Source: an uncultured Oscillospiraceae bacterium
GTDB taxonomy: Bacteria; Bacillota; Clostridia; Oscillospirales; Oscillospiraceae
Assembly: GCA_950075865.1 (NCBI GenBank)
Contig: CATMVA010000001.1
Location: forward strand, 216,212-280,211
Direction: 5' to 3'
Length of the DNA stretch: 64,000 bases
Shown: in pieces, positions 8,772-17,529 of the stretch
How positions within the stretch are numbered: position 1 is the first letter of the stretch
Layout of the letters: the number at the start of each line of letters is the position of its first letter
Program-made: the position numbers and the translations under genes
Notes under the pieces: model-generated
Told to the model about the DNA's origin: nothing
What the model saw: the letters and a program-made list of their open reading frames with translations, nothing else
Databases searched by the model: none

Positions 8772-9473
8772 TCACTGAGGCGTTCCGTCCAGGACCTTCT
8801 GGGGGCGGAAATCTACGTAATCTCCGGCCACAAGGTGGTATTCCACCGTGCCCCGGAGGCCCTCCCGGGCCAGACGGTGGCTGCCGCCGTGAAGGTGGCC
8901 GTAGTAACAGGAACGGACTTGGTAAGCCTCCAGCAGGTCTACGATCTCTCGGCAGAGATAGCCTTGATAGAGAGGCGGATAATGGAGGAAGCAGAGCTTT
9001 TCGCCCTTCCCTGCTGCCTTCAGGGATGTCTCCAGACGGAGGAGCTCCCGCTTGAAGACCTTTTCGTTGGCGCCGTCCTGCTCCTCCTCGAAAAACCAGC
9101 CACGGGTGCCGCAAAGGGCTATGTCGCCGTAGAAGCGGCAGTTGTTGTGAAGTAGCTCAAAGTCGGTGATGCCGTGGTCGTTCCAGAAGGTATACATCTT
9201 GTTGGCGGTGGTCCACCAGTAATCGTGGTTGCCCTTCACCAGGAGTTTCTTTCCCGGGAAAAGGGCGTCCAGGAACTGGAAATCCGGGAGGGCCTCCTCC
9301 AGAGTCATACCCCAACTCAGATCACCGCAAAAGACTACGGTATCCTCCGCCGTCAGGGGAGCAAAGCCCTCCCTCAGCTTGTCCACATAGCCCGTCCAGG
9401 CGCCGCCGAAGGTGTCCATGGGCTTGGAGGCCCCCAAGGAAAGGTGGGTGTCTCCGATGGTGTATAGCGACAT
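8772..9473 (-). CDS. metallophosphoesterase (YmdB-unrelated calcineurin-like family)
   Basis: 233 residues. Calcineurin-like phosphoesterase fold with the metal-ligand series GDTHLS, CGDLSWG, VKGNHDYWW, HYPP and GHLHGG. Substrate unknown; the family usually hydrolyses phosphodiester or phosphomonoester bonds using two metals. No signal peptide. It lies 36 bases downstream of thrC on the same strand, with ribosome site GGAAGGGAG, and is likely co-transcribed with it. Confidence 0.92.
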   Translation of the reverse strand: MSLYTIGDTHLSLGASKPMDTFGGAWTGYVDKLREGFAPLTAEDTVVFCGDLSWGMTLEEALPDFQFLDALFPGKKLLVKGNHDYWWTTANKMYTFWNDHGITDFELLHNNCRFYGDIALCGTRGWFFEEEQDGANEKVFKRELLRLETSLKAAGKGEKLCFLHYPPLYQGYLCREIVDLLEAYQVRSCYYGHLHGGSHRLAREGLRGTVEYHLVAGDYVDFRPQKVLDGTPQ

Positions 9474-9508
9474 TGTGCTGCTCTCCCTTCCTTCGGTGGA
9501 TCCCGATC

Positions 9509-10996
9509 TTATTTCAGCAGCTCCAGCACCGGCTTGACCATGCCGGACTTTTCCACCACCTGCGTGAAGCGGATCTCCTTGCCAGCCAAATTGGTCAGAG
9601 GCACGGGAGGCTCCAGGCCGGTCAGGCGGGCAAGCTGGGCAATGCTCTCCAAGCCTTGAACGGGAGCTTTCTCCCCCAAGGCTTCCAGCACAGCCGGACA
9701 GAATTTGAAGGGGCTGGCAGTGGAGGCCACGACGGCGGGGGTGCTGTCCCCGGTCTCACTGCGGTAGTCCTCCAGAACGTGGAAAGCCACGGCGGTATGG
9801 GGGTCCAGGAGATAGCCATTCCCCTTCCAGGTATTGGCGATCATGGCCTTGGCCTGGTCGTCTGTACAGAAGCCGGCGGCGAAGTCGCGGACCAGTTCCC
9901 GCTTGACGGAGGAGGCCACCTCATAGCGGCCGGTCTGGGCAAGCTGATCCATGTAGCCTCTGACCTGCTCAACATTACCGTAGGAGAAAGCGTGGATGAG
10001 CCGCTCCAGATTGGAGGAGACCAGGATGTCCATAGAGGGCGAGATGGTCTGGTAGAAGGGGCGGTTGCGGTCATATACCCCGGTCTTGATGAAATCAGTG
10101 AGGACATTATTCTGGTTAGAGGCACAGATCAGCTTCCCCAGCGGGACCCCCATCCGCTTGGCATACCAGGCAGCCAGAATGTCACCGAAATTTCCGGTGG
10201 GAACGCAGACGTTGACTTTATCGCCCTTCTGGATGTTGCCACTCTTCATCAGGTCGCAATAGGCCGAGACATAGTAGACGATCTGGGGCAAGACACGACC
10301 CCAGTTGATGGAGTTGGCCGAGGAGAGGAAATAGCCCCGGCCGGCCAGCTCCTTTTTCAGGTCGGGGTCGGAGAAAAGGCCCTTGACCTGGGCCTGGGCG
10401 TCGTCGAAGTTTCCCCTCACGGCACAAACTCCCACGTTGGAACCCTCCTGAGTGGTCATCTGGAGCTCCTGGATAGCTGAAACCCCGTCCTTGGGATAGA
10501 ACACCAGGATGCGGGTGCCGGGCACATCCTTAAATCCCTCCAGGGCTCCCTTACCTGTGTCCCCCGAGGTGGCCACCAGGATGCAGGCCGTTTTGCCCTC
10601 CCCCTCCTTTTTCAGGGCAGAGGTGAGAAGGTGGGGCAGCATCTGAAGGGCCAGATCCTTGAAAGCACAGGTTGGACCGTGCCAAAGCTCCAAAGCGTAG
10701 GTGCCCTCGGACACCTTCCGCACCGGGGCCACGGCAGGATCGCGGAAGCGCTCAGGGCTGTACGCCTTGGCGCAGAAGCCGTTGAGTTCGGCAGCCGAGT
10801 AGCCATCCAGGAACATGTTCATCACATAGACCGCCCGCTGGCGGTAGGTCATGTCCCGGAGGGTATTCAGGGCGTTCCCAGCCAGTGAGGGGATGGCCTC
10901 AGGGGTAAAAAGACCCCCATCAGGGGCCAGGCCGTACGCGATGGCTCCTGAGCCGGTGGTCTTTTGCAGTCTGTCTCTGGTGCTTACATAGTACAT
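9509..10996 (-). CDS. thrC: threonine synthase
   Basis: 495 residues. PLP-dependent conversion of O-phosphohomoserine to threonine. The PLP lysine lies in CAFKDLALQMLPHLL and the phosphate loop in VATSGDTGKGALEGF. It belongs to the long bacterial/fungal-type ThrC (N-terminal YYVSTRD). Its start overlaps the end of the dipeptidase gene by 13 bases, so translation is coupled. Confidence 0.96.
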   Translation of the reverse strand: MYYVSTRDRLQKTTGSGAIAYGLAPDGGLFTPEAIPSLAGNALNTLRDMTYRQRAVYVMNMFLDGYSAAELNGFCAKAYSPERFRDPAVAPVRKVSEGTYALELWHGPTCAFKDLALQMLPHLLTSALKKEGEGKTACILVATSGDTGKGALEGFKDVPGTRILVFYPKDGVSAIQELQMTTQEGSNVGVCAVRGNFDDAQAQVKGLFSDPDLKKELAGRGYFLSSANSINWGRVLPQIVYYVSAYCDLMKSGNIQKGDKVNVCVPTGNFGDILAAWYAKRMGVPLGKLICASNQNNVLTDFIKTGVYDRNRPFYQTISPSMDILVSSNLERLIHAFSYGNVEQVRGYMDQLAQTGRYEVASSVKRELVRDFAAGFCTDDQAKAMIANTWKGNGYLLDPHTAVAFHVLEDYRSETGDSTPAVVASTASPFKFCPAVLEALGEKAPVQGLESIAQLARLTGLEPPVPLTNLAGKEIRFTQVVEKSGMVKPVLELLK

Positions 10997-11922
10997 GCTT
11001 CTCTCACCACCCTCATCAGATTCGCGTAGAAAATACCGTTGACACGATCCTCGGAATAGTTGAGCTGTAAAAGTCGGTCGGCCAGCTTGTGGATGTCCTG
11101 GATCCCGCTGATGCCCCGGGGCATGCCACTAATCCCGTCCCAGTCGCCCCCCAAGGAGATGTGGTCCTCTCCCCCCAGGGAAAACCAGTGCTCCACATGG
11201 CGGACCAAGTCGTCCAGGGTAGGGTCCTCCCCCACAAACTCGTCGCACATGTTGAGCCCGGCCACACCACCATTTTTGATTATGGCAGAAAATTGCTCAT
11301 CGGTCAAGTTCCGGCTGTGAGGCCAGACGGATCTGGAATTGGAATGGCTGGCAAAAATGGGCTTGCGGACCAGGTCTATCACATCCCAGAAGCCAGGGTC
11401 GGACAGATGGGAGACATCCACCAACATCCCAAGCTCCTGCATTTTCCGGACAAAGGCCCTGCCCTGCTCTGTCAAACCTTTTTCCTTGCAGTCCACATTG
11501 GAGCCGGACAGGTCATTCTCATAGTTCCAGGTCAGGTTCACCGCCCGGACCCCCAGCCGGTATGCCTGCTCCAGCTTGTCCAGGTCGCAGTCCAGCAGCT
11601 CTGCGCCTTCCACCGAAAGGAAGGCGGCTTGCTTCCCATCGGTCCAGGCCGCCTCGGCCTGAGCCGCCGTCCGGCAAAAAGTCACCAGATCGGCGTTGGC
11701 CTCCACCTCCCGGCAAAAGACCTTATACTGTCCCTGAAAGACTTCCCAGAGGGGTTTTTTCTCCCATGCTTTGGCAGCAAATAGGGCGAAAAACTGCGCC
11801 CATGAACCCTGCTCCCTCATTCGGTCCAGGTCCAGATGTCCCTGGCTGCGCCGAAAACCAGCCCCCTCCCTGTGATGATAGAGCCGGGAGACCGTATCGC
11901 AATGTCCGTCAAAGGTTTTCAT
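10984..11922 (-). CDS. membrane dipeptidase family (M19) dipeptidase
   Basis: 312 residues. Zinc dipeptidase related to renal dipeptidase. Conserved features are FDGHCDTVS (metal-binding HxD), SVEGAELL, VDVSHLSDPGFWD, and FASHSNSRSVW. No signal peptide, so probably cytosolic despite the family name. The ATG at 11922 is preferred over an in-frame GTG three codons upstream because AGGAG is eight bases ahead of it. Confidence 0.93.
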   Translation of the reverse strand: MKTFDGHCDTVSRLYHHREGAGFRRSQGHLDLDRMREQGSWAQFFALFAAKAWEKKPLWEVFQGQYKVFCREVEANADLVTFCRTAAQAEAAWTDGKQAAFLSVEGAELLDCDLDKLEQAYRLGVRAVNLTWNYENDLSGSNVDCKEKGLTEQGRAFVRKMQELGMLVDVSHLSDPGFWDVIDLVRKPIFASHSNSRSVWPHSRNLTDEQFSAIIKNGGVAGLNMCDEFVGEDPTLDDLVRHVEHWFSLGGEDHISLGGDWDGISGMPRGISGIQDIHKLADRLLQLNYSEDRVNGIFYANLMRVVREACTM

Positions 11923-11933
11923 AGGTCTCACTC

Positions 11934-12308
11934 CTATTCAAAGGCATTCTCCAGGTAAACGATCTTCGGCTTCGGGGTGGCCGTCCCCTCCGAAGCGTAG
12001 ACCTCGGCCACATCAAAACGGGGCTGGAGTTTGGTGGGATGCCCGGCCAGGTACAGGGCGGCGGTCGCTTTCAGCTTCTGCTGCTTTCGGTGGTCTACCG
12101 CCTCCCGGGCCTCCATAAAGCGGTCGTCCTTCCGCAGCTTGACTTCCACGAAACGCAGAAAGTGTTTGTCGGCGGCAATCAGGTCGATCTCCCCCATCCG
12201 GCACCGCCAGTTCGCGGCCAGAAGCGTGCAGCCGTGCTCCCGCAAGTATTGGGCCGCCTGGCCCTCCCCCCACCGGCCCAAGACCTTCCGGTCTCCCCCG
12301 GCGCTCAT
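11934..12308 (-). CDS. YraN family endonuclease-like protein (UPF0102)
   Basis: 124 residues. Predicted PD-(D/E)xK nuclease fold: GEIDLIAADKHFLRFVEVKLRK carries the E-D-ExK residues. Function is not established; in many bacteria it sits beside rnhB, as here. The start overlaps the rnhB stop (ATGA). Confidence 0.93.
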   Translation of the reverse strand: MSAGGDRKVLGRWGEGQAAQYLREHGCTLLAANWRCRMGEIDLIAADKHFLRFVEVKLRKDDRFMEAREAVDHRKQQKLKATAALYLAGHPTKLQPRFDVAEVYASEGTATPKPKIVYLENAFE

Positions 12309-12916
12309 TTATTGGCCTCCCACTTCTTCAGAAAGGTCCTGCGGTGAATGGGAGAGGGCCCAAATTGGTCCAGCATGGCATAGTGAAGAGACGTGCCGTA
12401 GCCCTTGTGCTTCTCAAACTGATACTGGGGATATTGGAGAGCCATCTCCTCCATGTATCTGTCCCGGCTCACCTTAGCCAGAATGGAGGCGGCGGCCACC
12501 GAGGCCGACAGGCTGTCTCCCTTTATGATCAGGCGGTGAGACACGGTAACAGCCGCGGTCCTCCCCTTGTCCCGGTTCCCATCGATGAGGGCAAAGTCGG
12601 CCTGGGGCTCCAGGGCCCTGATGGCCAGCTCTATGGCCTTCATCCGGGCGCTGAGGATATCGGTCCTGTCGATCTCCTCAGCGCTCACCGAGGCCACCGC
12701 CCAGGCCACGGCGGCGGCTTTGATCTCCTCAAAGAGGACATCCCGGCGTTTGGGGGTGACCTGCTTGGAATCGTTGAGCCAAGGAAGTTCTATGTACCGG
12801 GGCAGGATCACCGCGCCGGCATATACCGGCCCGGCCAAAGGTCCGGCCCCAGCCTCATCTGCGCCGCAGACCAGGGCATGGCCCTCGGCCCAGCAGGCTT
12901 CCTCATATTCCCACAT
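12305..12916 (-). CDS. rnhB: ribonuclease HII
   Basis: About 203 residues. Removes ribonucleotides and RNA primers from RNA-DNA hybrids. The catalytic acids are in VCGADEAGAGPLAGPV, and KGDSLSASVAAASILAKVSRD is the second signature. A TTG two codons upstream (12922) is better spaced from the GGGGAGGGA site than this ATG and is an equally plausible start. Translationally coupled to yraN. Confidence 0.96.
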   Translation of the reverse strand: MWEYEEACWAEGHALVCGADEAGAGPLAGPVYAGAVILPRYIELPWLNDSKQVTPKRRDVLFEEIKAAAVAWAVASVSAEEIDRTDILSARMKAIELAIRALEPQADFALIDGNRDKGRTAAVTVSHRLIIKGDSLSASVAAASILAKVSRDRYMEEMALQYPQYQFEKHKGYGTSLHYAMLDQFGPSPIHRRTFLKKWEANK

Positions 12917-12962
12917 CTTCAAGGGGCATCCCTCCCCGCGCTGTGATACGATCACTAATCCT

Positions 12963-13838
12963 TTATCCCTCAGAGGGCCACTCAAGTGTAAAGCGTCCCA
13001 ACTTGCCCCCACGAAGCTCGTCCAGCAGGATGCGGGACATACGCTCGGTGTCCAACTCTCCTCCCGAGATGCGAAAGCCCCGTTTGGCGGCAGCGGCCTG
13101 CAGCAGGTCGTAGCCGTAGGCGATGGCATCCGGGCCATCGGGCTTTTCCGGCACCTCCAGCTTGTAGCGCTGGAACAGAGAGTCGGGATAGCGTCCGGCC
13201 AGGTCGTCCATCAGATGGCAGGCCAGGGTCTCCACGTCCATCACATCGTCCTTAACGGCGCCGGTATAGGCCAGGTGGAGACCCACCCGTTCATCCTCAA
13301 ACTTGGGCCAGAGAATACCCGGGGTATCCAGCAGGGCCAGGCCCTGGTCCACCGTGACCCACTGCTTGCCCCGGGTCACCCCGGGCCGGTCCCCCGCCTT
13401 GGCCGATTTCCGTTTGGCCACCTGATTGATAAAGGTAGATTTGCCCACGTTGGGCACCCCAACCACCATAGCCCGGACCGGACGGCCCACCTGACCTTTG
13501 ACGGTCCAGCGCTCAATCTGTTCCTTCAAAAGCTCCCGGGAGACGGCGGAAAAGCGGTCCACCCCCCGGCCAGTCTTGGCGTCGGTCTCCAAAACGGCAA
13601 AGCCCCTGGCCCGGAAATGATCTCCCCAGGCCCGGTTGCCCGCCGGGTCGGCCTGGTCAGCTCGGTTGAGCACCATCAGGCGGGGCTTGCCGCCCACTAT
13701 GGAGTCGATATCCGGGTTCCGGGAGGAGACCGGGATCCGGGCGTCTATGATTTCGGCCACCATGTCCACCTGGCCCAGGTCGGCCTCGATCTGCCTTCTT
13801 GTCTTGGTCATATGGCCGGGATACCACTGGATGTTCAT
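12963..13838 (-). CDS. ylqF: ribosome biogenesis GTPase YlqF (RbgA)
   Basis: 291 residues. Circularly permuted GTPase for 50S maturation: the G4 motif (MVLNRADQAD) precedes G1 (VGVPNVGKSTFINQ) and G3 (LLDTPGI). The conserved N-terminal MNIQWYPGHMTKTRR fixes the start. It is the first gene of ylqF-rnhB-yraN-dipeptidase-thrC, placed after rplS exactly as in many Firmicutes. Confidence 0.97.
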   Translation of the reverse strand: MNIQWYPGHMTKTRRQIEADLGQVDMVAEIIDARIPVSSRNPDIDSIVGGKPRLMVLNRADQADPAGNRAWGDHFRARGFAVLETDAKTGRGVDRFSAVSRELLKEQIERWTVKGQVGRPVRAMVVGVPNVGKSTFINQVAKRKSAKAGDRPGVTRGKQWVTVDQGLALLDTPGILWPKFEDERVGLHLAYTGAVKDDVMDVETLACHLMDDLAGRYPDSLFQRYKLEVPEKPDGPDAIAYGYDLLQAAAAKRGFRISGGELDTERMSRILLDELRGGKLGRFTLEWPSEG

Positions 13839-13863
13839 GTCCGCGCCCCCCTTCTTTTTCCTT

Positions 13864-13892
13864 ATTATACACAAAATACCGTCGTTTGAAAA
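13864..13892 (-). promoter_or_regulatory. predicted sigma-A promoter for ylqF
   Basis: On the minus strand: TTTTCA, 17 bases, TATAAT, 26 bases before the ylqF start. Good -10, weak -35. Confidence 0.55.
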
Positions 13893-13898
13893 GGGCAC

Positions 13899-13928
13899 AA
13901 AAAAGGAGCGGGAATCCCGCTCCTTTTT
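13899..13928 (-). terminator. rplS terminator
   Basis: AAAAAGGAGCGGG / CCCGCTCCTTTTT with an AAT (minus: ATT) loop, flanked by A/T runs on both sides. It directly follows rplS on the minus strand, so ylqF is transcribed from its own promoter. Confidence 0.9.
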
Positions 13929-13940
13929 CGGTATGACCTC

Positions 13941-14282
13941 TTACAGCTTCTCCTTGAGCTTGGCGCTCTTGCCCACGCGGCCGCGGAGATAATACAGCTT
14001 GGCCCGGCGGACCTTGCCCTTGCGGACCAGCTCGATCTTCTCCACAGCGGGGGCGTGGAGGGGGAAGACCTTCTCGACGCCGACGCCGTAAGACACCCGG
14101 CGGACGGTGATGCTCTCGTCGATGCCGCCATGCTTCTTGGCGATCACGATGCCCTCGAAGACCTGGATACGCTCACGGGAGCCTTCCTTGATCTTCACAT
14201 GGACACGAACGGTGTCACCTACGTTGGCGACGGGGGGAGTTTCCTTGACGTACTTGGCGGTAAACGCCTGCATGAGATCCAT
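13941..14282 (-). CDS. rplS: 50S ribosomal protein L19
   Basis: 113 residues, normal length. Binds at the 30S-50S interface. Typical sequence [26 protein letters not shown] region is recognisable ([20 protein letters not shown]), with [12 protein letters not shown] and [10 protein letters not shown]. Single-gene unit with own promoter, leader and terminator. Confidence 0.98.
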   Translation of the reverse strand: MDLMQAFTAKYVKETPPVANVGDTVRVHVKIKEGSRERIQVFEGIVIAKKHGGIDESITVRRVSYGVGVEKVFPLHAPAVEKIELVRKGKVRRAKLYYLRGRVGKSAKLKEKL

Positions 14283-14360
14283 TTTGTGTTCCTCCTACTT
14301 TTATAGGCGTTCATTCCGGCCTTTTTCCCGCCCTAAGCGGCACCGTAGAGGAACACCCTT
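14283..14360 (-). promoter_or_regulatory. L19-type autoregulatory leader of rplS
   Basis: On the minus strand GTGTTCCTCTAC (14356-14345) can pair with GTAGGAGGAACAC (14298-14286), which contains the rplS ribosome-binding site, with one bulged base. The enclosed region is GC-rich. Firmicute L19 leaders (r-protein autoregulation) have the same closing helix that occludes the ribosome site; assignment here is by this feature alone. Confidence 0.7.
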
Positions 14361-14375
14361 TATTGTGACTGAGGT

Positions 14376-14404
14376 ATTTTATCACAGGAAAAGTGAAAAA
14401 GCAA
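14376..14404 (-). promoter_or_regulatory. predicted sigma-A promoter for rplS
   Basis: Minus strand: TTGCTT, 17 bases, TAAAAT. Transcription would start near 14368, just before the paired leader. Confidence 0.6.
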
Positions 14405-14427
14405 GAGGAAATTTGACATTTTTCACT

Positions 14428-15060
14428 TTGGCAAAATCCAGCCTTGATCTTGTAGAATCCCGCCTAGCAGCCATCCGTCGGGAATGCGGAGACGATCTGG
14501 ACATTATTGTGGAGAATCACTGCCGGACCGACTTGACCTCAGCGATCCAAATCGGGCAGCTCTGTGACAAATATCGTGTTTTCTTCTATGAGGAGATGGT
14601 CACTCCCGTGAAGACCCGGCAGCATGCCTTGGTGAGGGAAAGGTGAATACTCCCCTCGCCTCCGGCGAACGGATATATGGCCGGTGGAACTACGCCAACT
14701 TCTTCGAAGATGCCTCTATCCAACTGATCCAGCCAGACCTTGCTACCTGCGGCGGCCTTTCCGAGGGCAAAAAAATCTGTGATATGGCCCGTATGATATC
14801 AAGGTCCAAGCCCATGTGGCGGCTCTCCTATCTCTTTGGCCGCTGCGCTACAACTGGAAACCGCGATCCCCAATTTCTGTATCCACAAACACCATCTGAC
14901 CAACCAGCTTCCCGATGTGCGGGAGTCCTGCGTTTATGACTATCAGCCCATCAACGGGTATATCACGGCTCCTGATCTTCCGGGCATTGGTCAGGATGTA
15001 AAGAACGAGACTCTAGAAGAAAAGTGTGTCAAGTATCAAAAGGAAGAATTTGTTATATGA
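14428..15060 (+). pseudogene. decayed enolase-superfamily (mandelate racemase/galactonate dehydratase-like) gene
   Basis: Remnant of a sugar-acid dehydratase of the mandelate racemase/muconate lactonizing group. Readable pieces lie in different frames: ESRLAAIRRECGDDLDIIVENH and FYEEMVTP, then TPLASGERIYGRWNYANFFED with IIQPD-like IQLIQPDLATCGGLSEGKKI, then YDIKVQAHV, then GSPISLAAALQLETAIPNF and the tail. At least three single-base shifts separate them (near 14640, 14790 and 14820), and the N-terminal domain and first metal ligand region are missing. The enzyme would have acted on an aldonate, but the gene cannot encode a working protein. Confidence 0.88.
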
Positions 15061-15102
15061 ATAAAAAATTTGGTGACCGACTCAAAAGGAGTTCTGGTGC
15101 CC

Positions 15103-15942
15103 ATGAAGCAAAGTCGTGAAATCGTCGAGAAGCGGAGATCCCAAATTCTGAATCTGGTAAACCAGCACCATAATGTACGGGTGGATGAATTGGCGGCGTA
15201 TTTTCACACCTCCACTATGACCATCCGCCGTGACTTGAAATATCTCTCCGAACGGCGCCGGCTGAACCGCACCTTCGGCGGTGCCGTAGCCGCTGATCTC
15301 AGCACCACCCAGAGCGTAAAGGAAACCTTCCGGGACAGCTTCTGCCAGATGGGACGCATGGGCGCAGCTATGATTGAAGACGGCGACACCATCTTTATCA
15401 ACGGATCCAGCACAACCTTAGCTGTCCTGGACTATGTGGGAGAAAAGCATGTCCGTGTCATCACCAACAATGTCAATGTCATTGGCAGGAGATATCCGCC
15501 CAACGTGGTGATCAGCCTGACTAGCGGCGAGATACAGGATCATATCCCGGCGGGGATCGACGTCATCCGGTATCTCTCCAATCTGGAGGCCGACAAAACT
15601 TTTATGGGCTGCGCCAGAATATACAGCAACGGAAAGTTTGCTTACAACATTCCCACAGAGATCGCTATCAATAAAGTCATGGTAGATTGTACCAAGGGCG
15701 ACCTTATTATGATGGCGGACCACACAAAGCTGTTCCCTCACAGTTACGATCTGGATGAACAGCAATACGGCAGTTTTTCGTTGAAACGACAGTGCACCCT
15801 GATCACCGACGAGATGGCCGACTATGAGATCATTCTGAAGCTACGGGAATGCGATATACAGGTCCATCAGGTCAAAACCGCGCCGAAAGAGCGCCGGTCC
15901 GTTCTAAGTACGGCAGGCACAGAAACAGAACACTTTGGATAA
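15103..15942 (+). CDS. DeoR/GlpR family transcriptional regulator
   Basis: 279 residues, slightly longer than the usual 250. N-terminal helix-turn-helix of DeoR type (RRSQILNLVNQHHNVRVDELAAYFHTSTMTIRRDLKYL) and a C-terminal sugar-phosphate sensing domain (DGDTIFINGSSTTLAV, VMVDCTKGDLIMMADHTKLF). Such proteins usually repress adjacent sugar catabolic genes; the only candidate next to it is the decayed dehydratase upstream, so its target may be lost. A GTG two codons upstream (15097) is better spaced from AAAGGAG and is an alternative start. Base composition is more AT-rich than neighbours, consistent with acquired DNA. Confidence 0.9.
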   Translation: MKQSREIVEKRRSQILNLVNQHHNVRVDELAAYFHTSTMTIRRDLKYLSERRRLNRTFGGAVAADLSTTQSVKETFRDSFCQMGRMGAAMIEDGDTIFINGSSTTLAVLDYVGEKHVRVITNNVNVIGRRYPPNVVISLTSGEIQDHIPAGIDVIRYLSNLEADKTFMGCARIYSNGKFAYNIPTEIAINKVMVDCTKGDLIMMADHTKLFPHSYDLDEQQYGSFSLKRQCTLITDEMADYEIILKLRECDIQVHQVKTAPKERRSVLSTAGTETEHFG

Positions 15943-15980
15943 AAATGGAGGACAGTCTTTTGACTGTCCTCCATTTTTAT
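15939..15980 (+). terminator. bidirectional terminator between DeoR gene and spoIVFB
   Basis: Perfect 18-base stem (ATAAAAATGGAGGACAGT and its complement) around a CTTTTG loop, A-rich on one side and T-rich on the other, serving both convergent genes. Confidence 0.92.
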
Positions 15981-15997
15981 CCGATACCCGTTTCAAT

Positions 15998-16585
15998 TCA
16001 ATTGCCCAAGTTTCCCTGGGCCATCCAAACTCCGGCCAGGAAAACTGTAAAATTCCGTCCTTCGCTTTCCCACAAAAGAAAAAGTCCAGACACAAGAAAC
16101 AACCCAGTCACACACCAGGAACAGACATGCAAAAGACCATCGGCACAGCGCTCCCGCCCCAGGCAGGTCAGCAGGCTCTCCAGCACTCTGCCTCCATCCA
16201 GCCAGCGGGCGGGCAGCAAATTGAAAACAGCCAGGCCCAGGTTGATCCCGGCAAATAAGTAAAGCCCCCCCCCTGCCCCATGCCGGGCCAGGAGGATACA
16301 ACCCAGTGCCAGGAGGAGGTTGGTCCCCGGTCCGGCCAGGGCAGCCAGCACCATCCGGCCGGAGGACAGCGGGTGAGCTCCCGACAGCCGGAGCTGGGCG
16401 CCAGCCCAGGTAAGCCGGAAGCCGGCCACCCTCCCCCCCAGCGCTTTCACCGCCCACCAGTGGCCCAGTTCATGACAGAGGCTGGACAGGAGCAGAGGGC
16501 CGGCCACGCCGCTTTGATCCAGATAAAACAGGAGGGCGCACAGCACCAACGCGCCGCCGCTGATCTCTATCTCGCCCCGGCTCAT
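15998..16585 (-). CDS. spoIVFB: SpoIVFB-like M50 intramembrane metalloprotease
   Basis: 195 residues with multiple membrane segments. The zinc motif is HELGH in SLCHELGHWWAVKALGG, and the third ligand region is FNLLPARWLDGGRVL. In B. subtilis SpoIVFB sits in the outer forespore membrane and cleaves pro-sigma-K. Here the gene overlaps by four bases the end of an M23-domain gene like spoIVFA, and the pair has a sigma-E-like promoter, which is why I prefer this name over a generic M50 call. The protein is shorter than the Bacillus one and lacks an obvious C-terminal CBS domain. Confidence 0.8.
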   Translation of the reverse strand: MSRGEIEISGGALVLCALLFYLDQSGVAGPLLLSSLCHELGHWWAVKALGGRVAGFRLTWAGAQLRLSGAHPLSSGRMVLAALAGPGTNLLLALGCILLARHGAGGGLYLFAGINLGLAVFNLLPARWLDGGRVLESLLTCLGRERCADGLLHVCSWCVTGLFLVSGLFLLWESEGRNFTVFLAGVWMAQGNLGN

Positions 16586-17505
16586 GACAAGGCATAGTCG
16601 ATATAGTAGGCAGGATTCAGCTGTACGTTGTTCTTTTTCAGCTCAAAGTGCAGGTGAGGGCCGGTCACATTGCCGGTGGAGCCCGATTCGGCCACCTTCT
16701 CCCCCGCCGCCACCGTCTGGCCCTGCCGGACGCACAACTTGGAGCAGTGGGCGTAGAAGCTCTTTATCCCTCCCCCGTGGTCCAGCTGGAGATATTGGCC
16801 ATAACTATCGTTTTCGCCGATATAGTCCACCGTACCCGCGGCGAAGGCCAGCACGTCAGTGCCTTCGGGGGCGGCCAGATCCAGGCCGTAGTGGAATTTT
16901 TCCCCTCGCTCCATGGGATTATCCCGCCAACCAAAATCGGAGGTAATATGGGAGAGCACCGGGGTCACGGTCTGGTTCAAATGCAGATTATACCAGTCCA
17001 TGGTGGTGTTGTCCGGAAGGGCGGCACCCGTGTAGGCTACCGAAACCACCTCGGGCGGCGGGGTGGCTCCGCTCTCCGCCATAGGATCCGGGGTCCGGCT
17101 CTCTCCTGTCTGACTATGAATGGCAAGGAGTCCGGCCTCGCCGTCCAGGTAGGCTTTCGCCTCCCGGTAAAGGGCGTCGTCGCCAACCGAGGCAGCCGAC
17201 TTCTCCCGCGGAAAAAACAGCCCCGTCCAAATCCGGGACAGGGTCTCCCCTAGGGTGTCACCGTGGATCGAGACATCCCCCTTCAGCACGGCCAGGACAG
17301 CCTGAAAGTCCCCGTCTGTACCTAGGGAGCCCGAAAGCCCCTCCCGCACCGCAGCCAGAGTGTCCATGCCCTTGGCGAAAAACACGGTCAGAAAGAGAAT
17401 CAGGCAAACCCCAAGCTGGAGAAGCCGCCGCTTTTCCGTCTCTCCCAGGGCCGTCCGCTGTCCCTTGTGCCGATGATAGATCCGCCTTCCCGAGTCACTT
17501 TTCAT
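16582..17505 (-). CDS. spoIVFA: SpoIVFA-like M23 (LytM) peptidase-domain membrane protein
   Basis: 307 residues. One membrane segment near residues 29-47 (LLQLGVCLILFLTVFFAKGM) after a basic cytosolic tail, a linker of about 130 residues, and a C-terminal M23 domain. The zinc-site motifs HYGLDLAAPEGTDV and GPHLHFEL are intact. SpoIVFA in Bacillus anchors and inhibits SpoIVFB and is cut by SpoIVB; the same topology and the overlap with the M50 gene fit that role. The start at 17505 has AAAGGAG seven bases upstream. Intact ligands mean it could alternatively be an active peptidoglycan peptidase. Confidence 0.8.
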   Translation of the reverse strand: MKSDSGRRIYHRHKGQRTALGETEKRRLLQLGVCLILFLTVFFAKGMDTLAAVREGLSGSLGTDGDFQAVLAVLKGDVSIHGDTLGETLSRIWTGLFFPREKSAASVGDDALYREAKAYLDGEAGLLAIHSQTGESRTPDPMAESGATPPPEVVSVAYTGAALPDNTTMDWYNLHLNQTVTPVLSHITSDFGWRDNPMERGEKFHYGLDLAAPEGTDVLAFAAGTVDYIGENDSYGQYLQLDHGGGIKSFYAHCSKLCVRQGQTVAAGEKVAESGSTGNVTGPHLHFELKKNNVQLNPAYYIDYALS

Positions 17506-17529
17506 GTCCGCCACTCCTTTGCATGGGAC

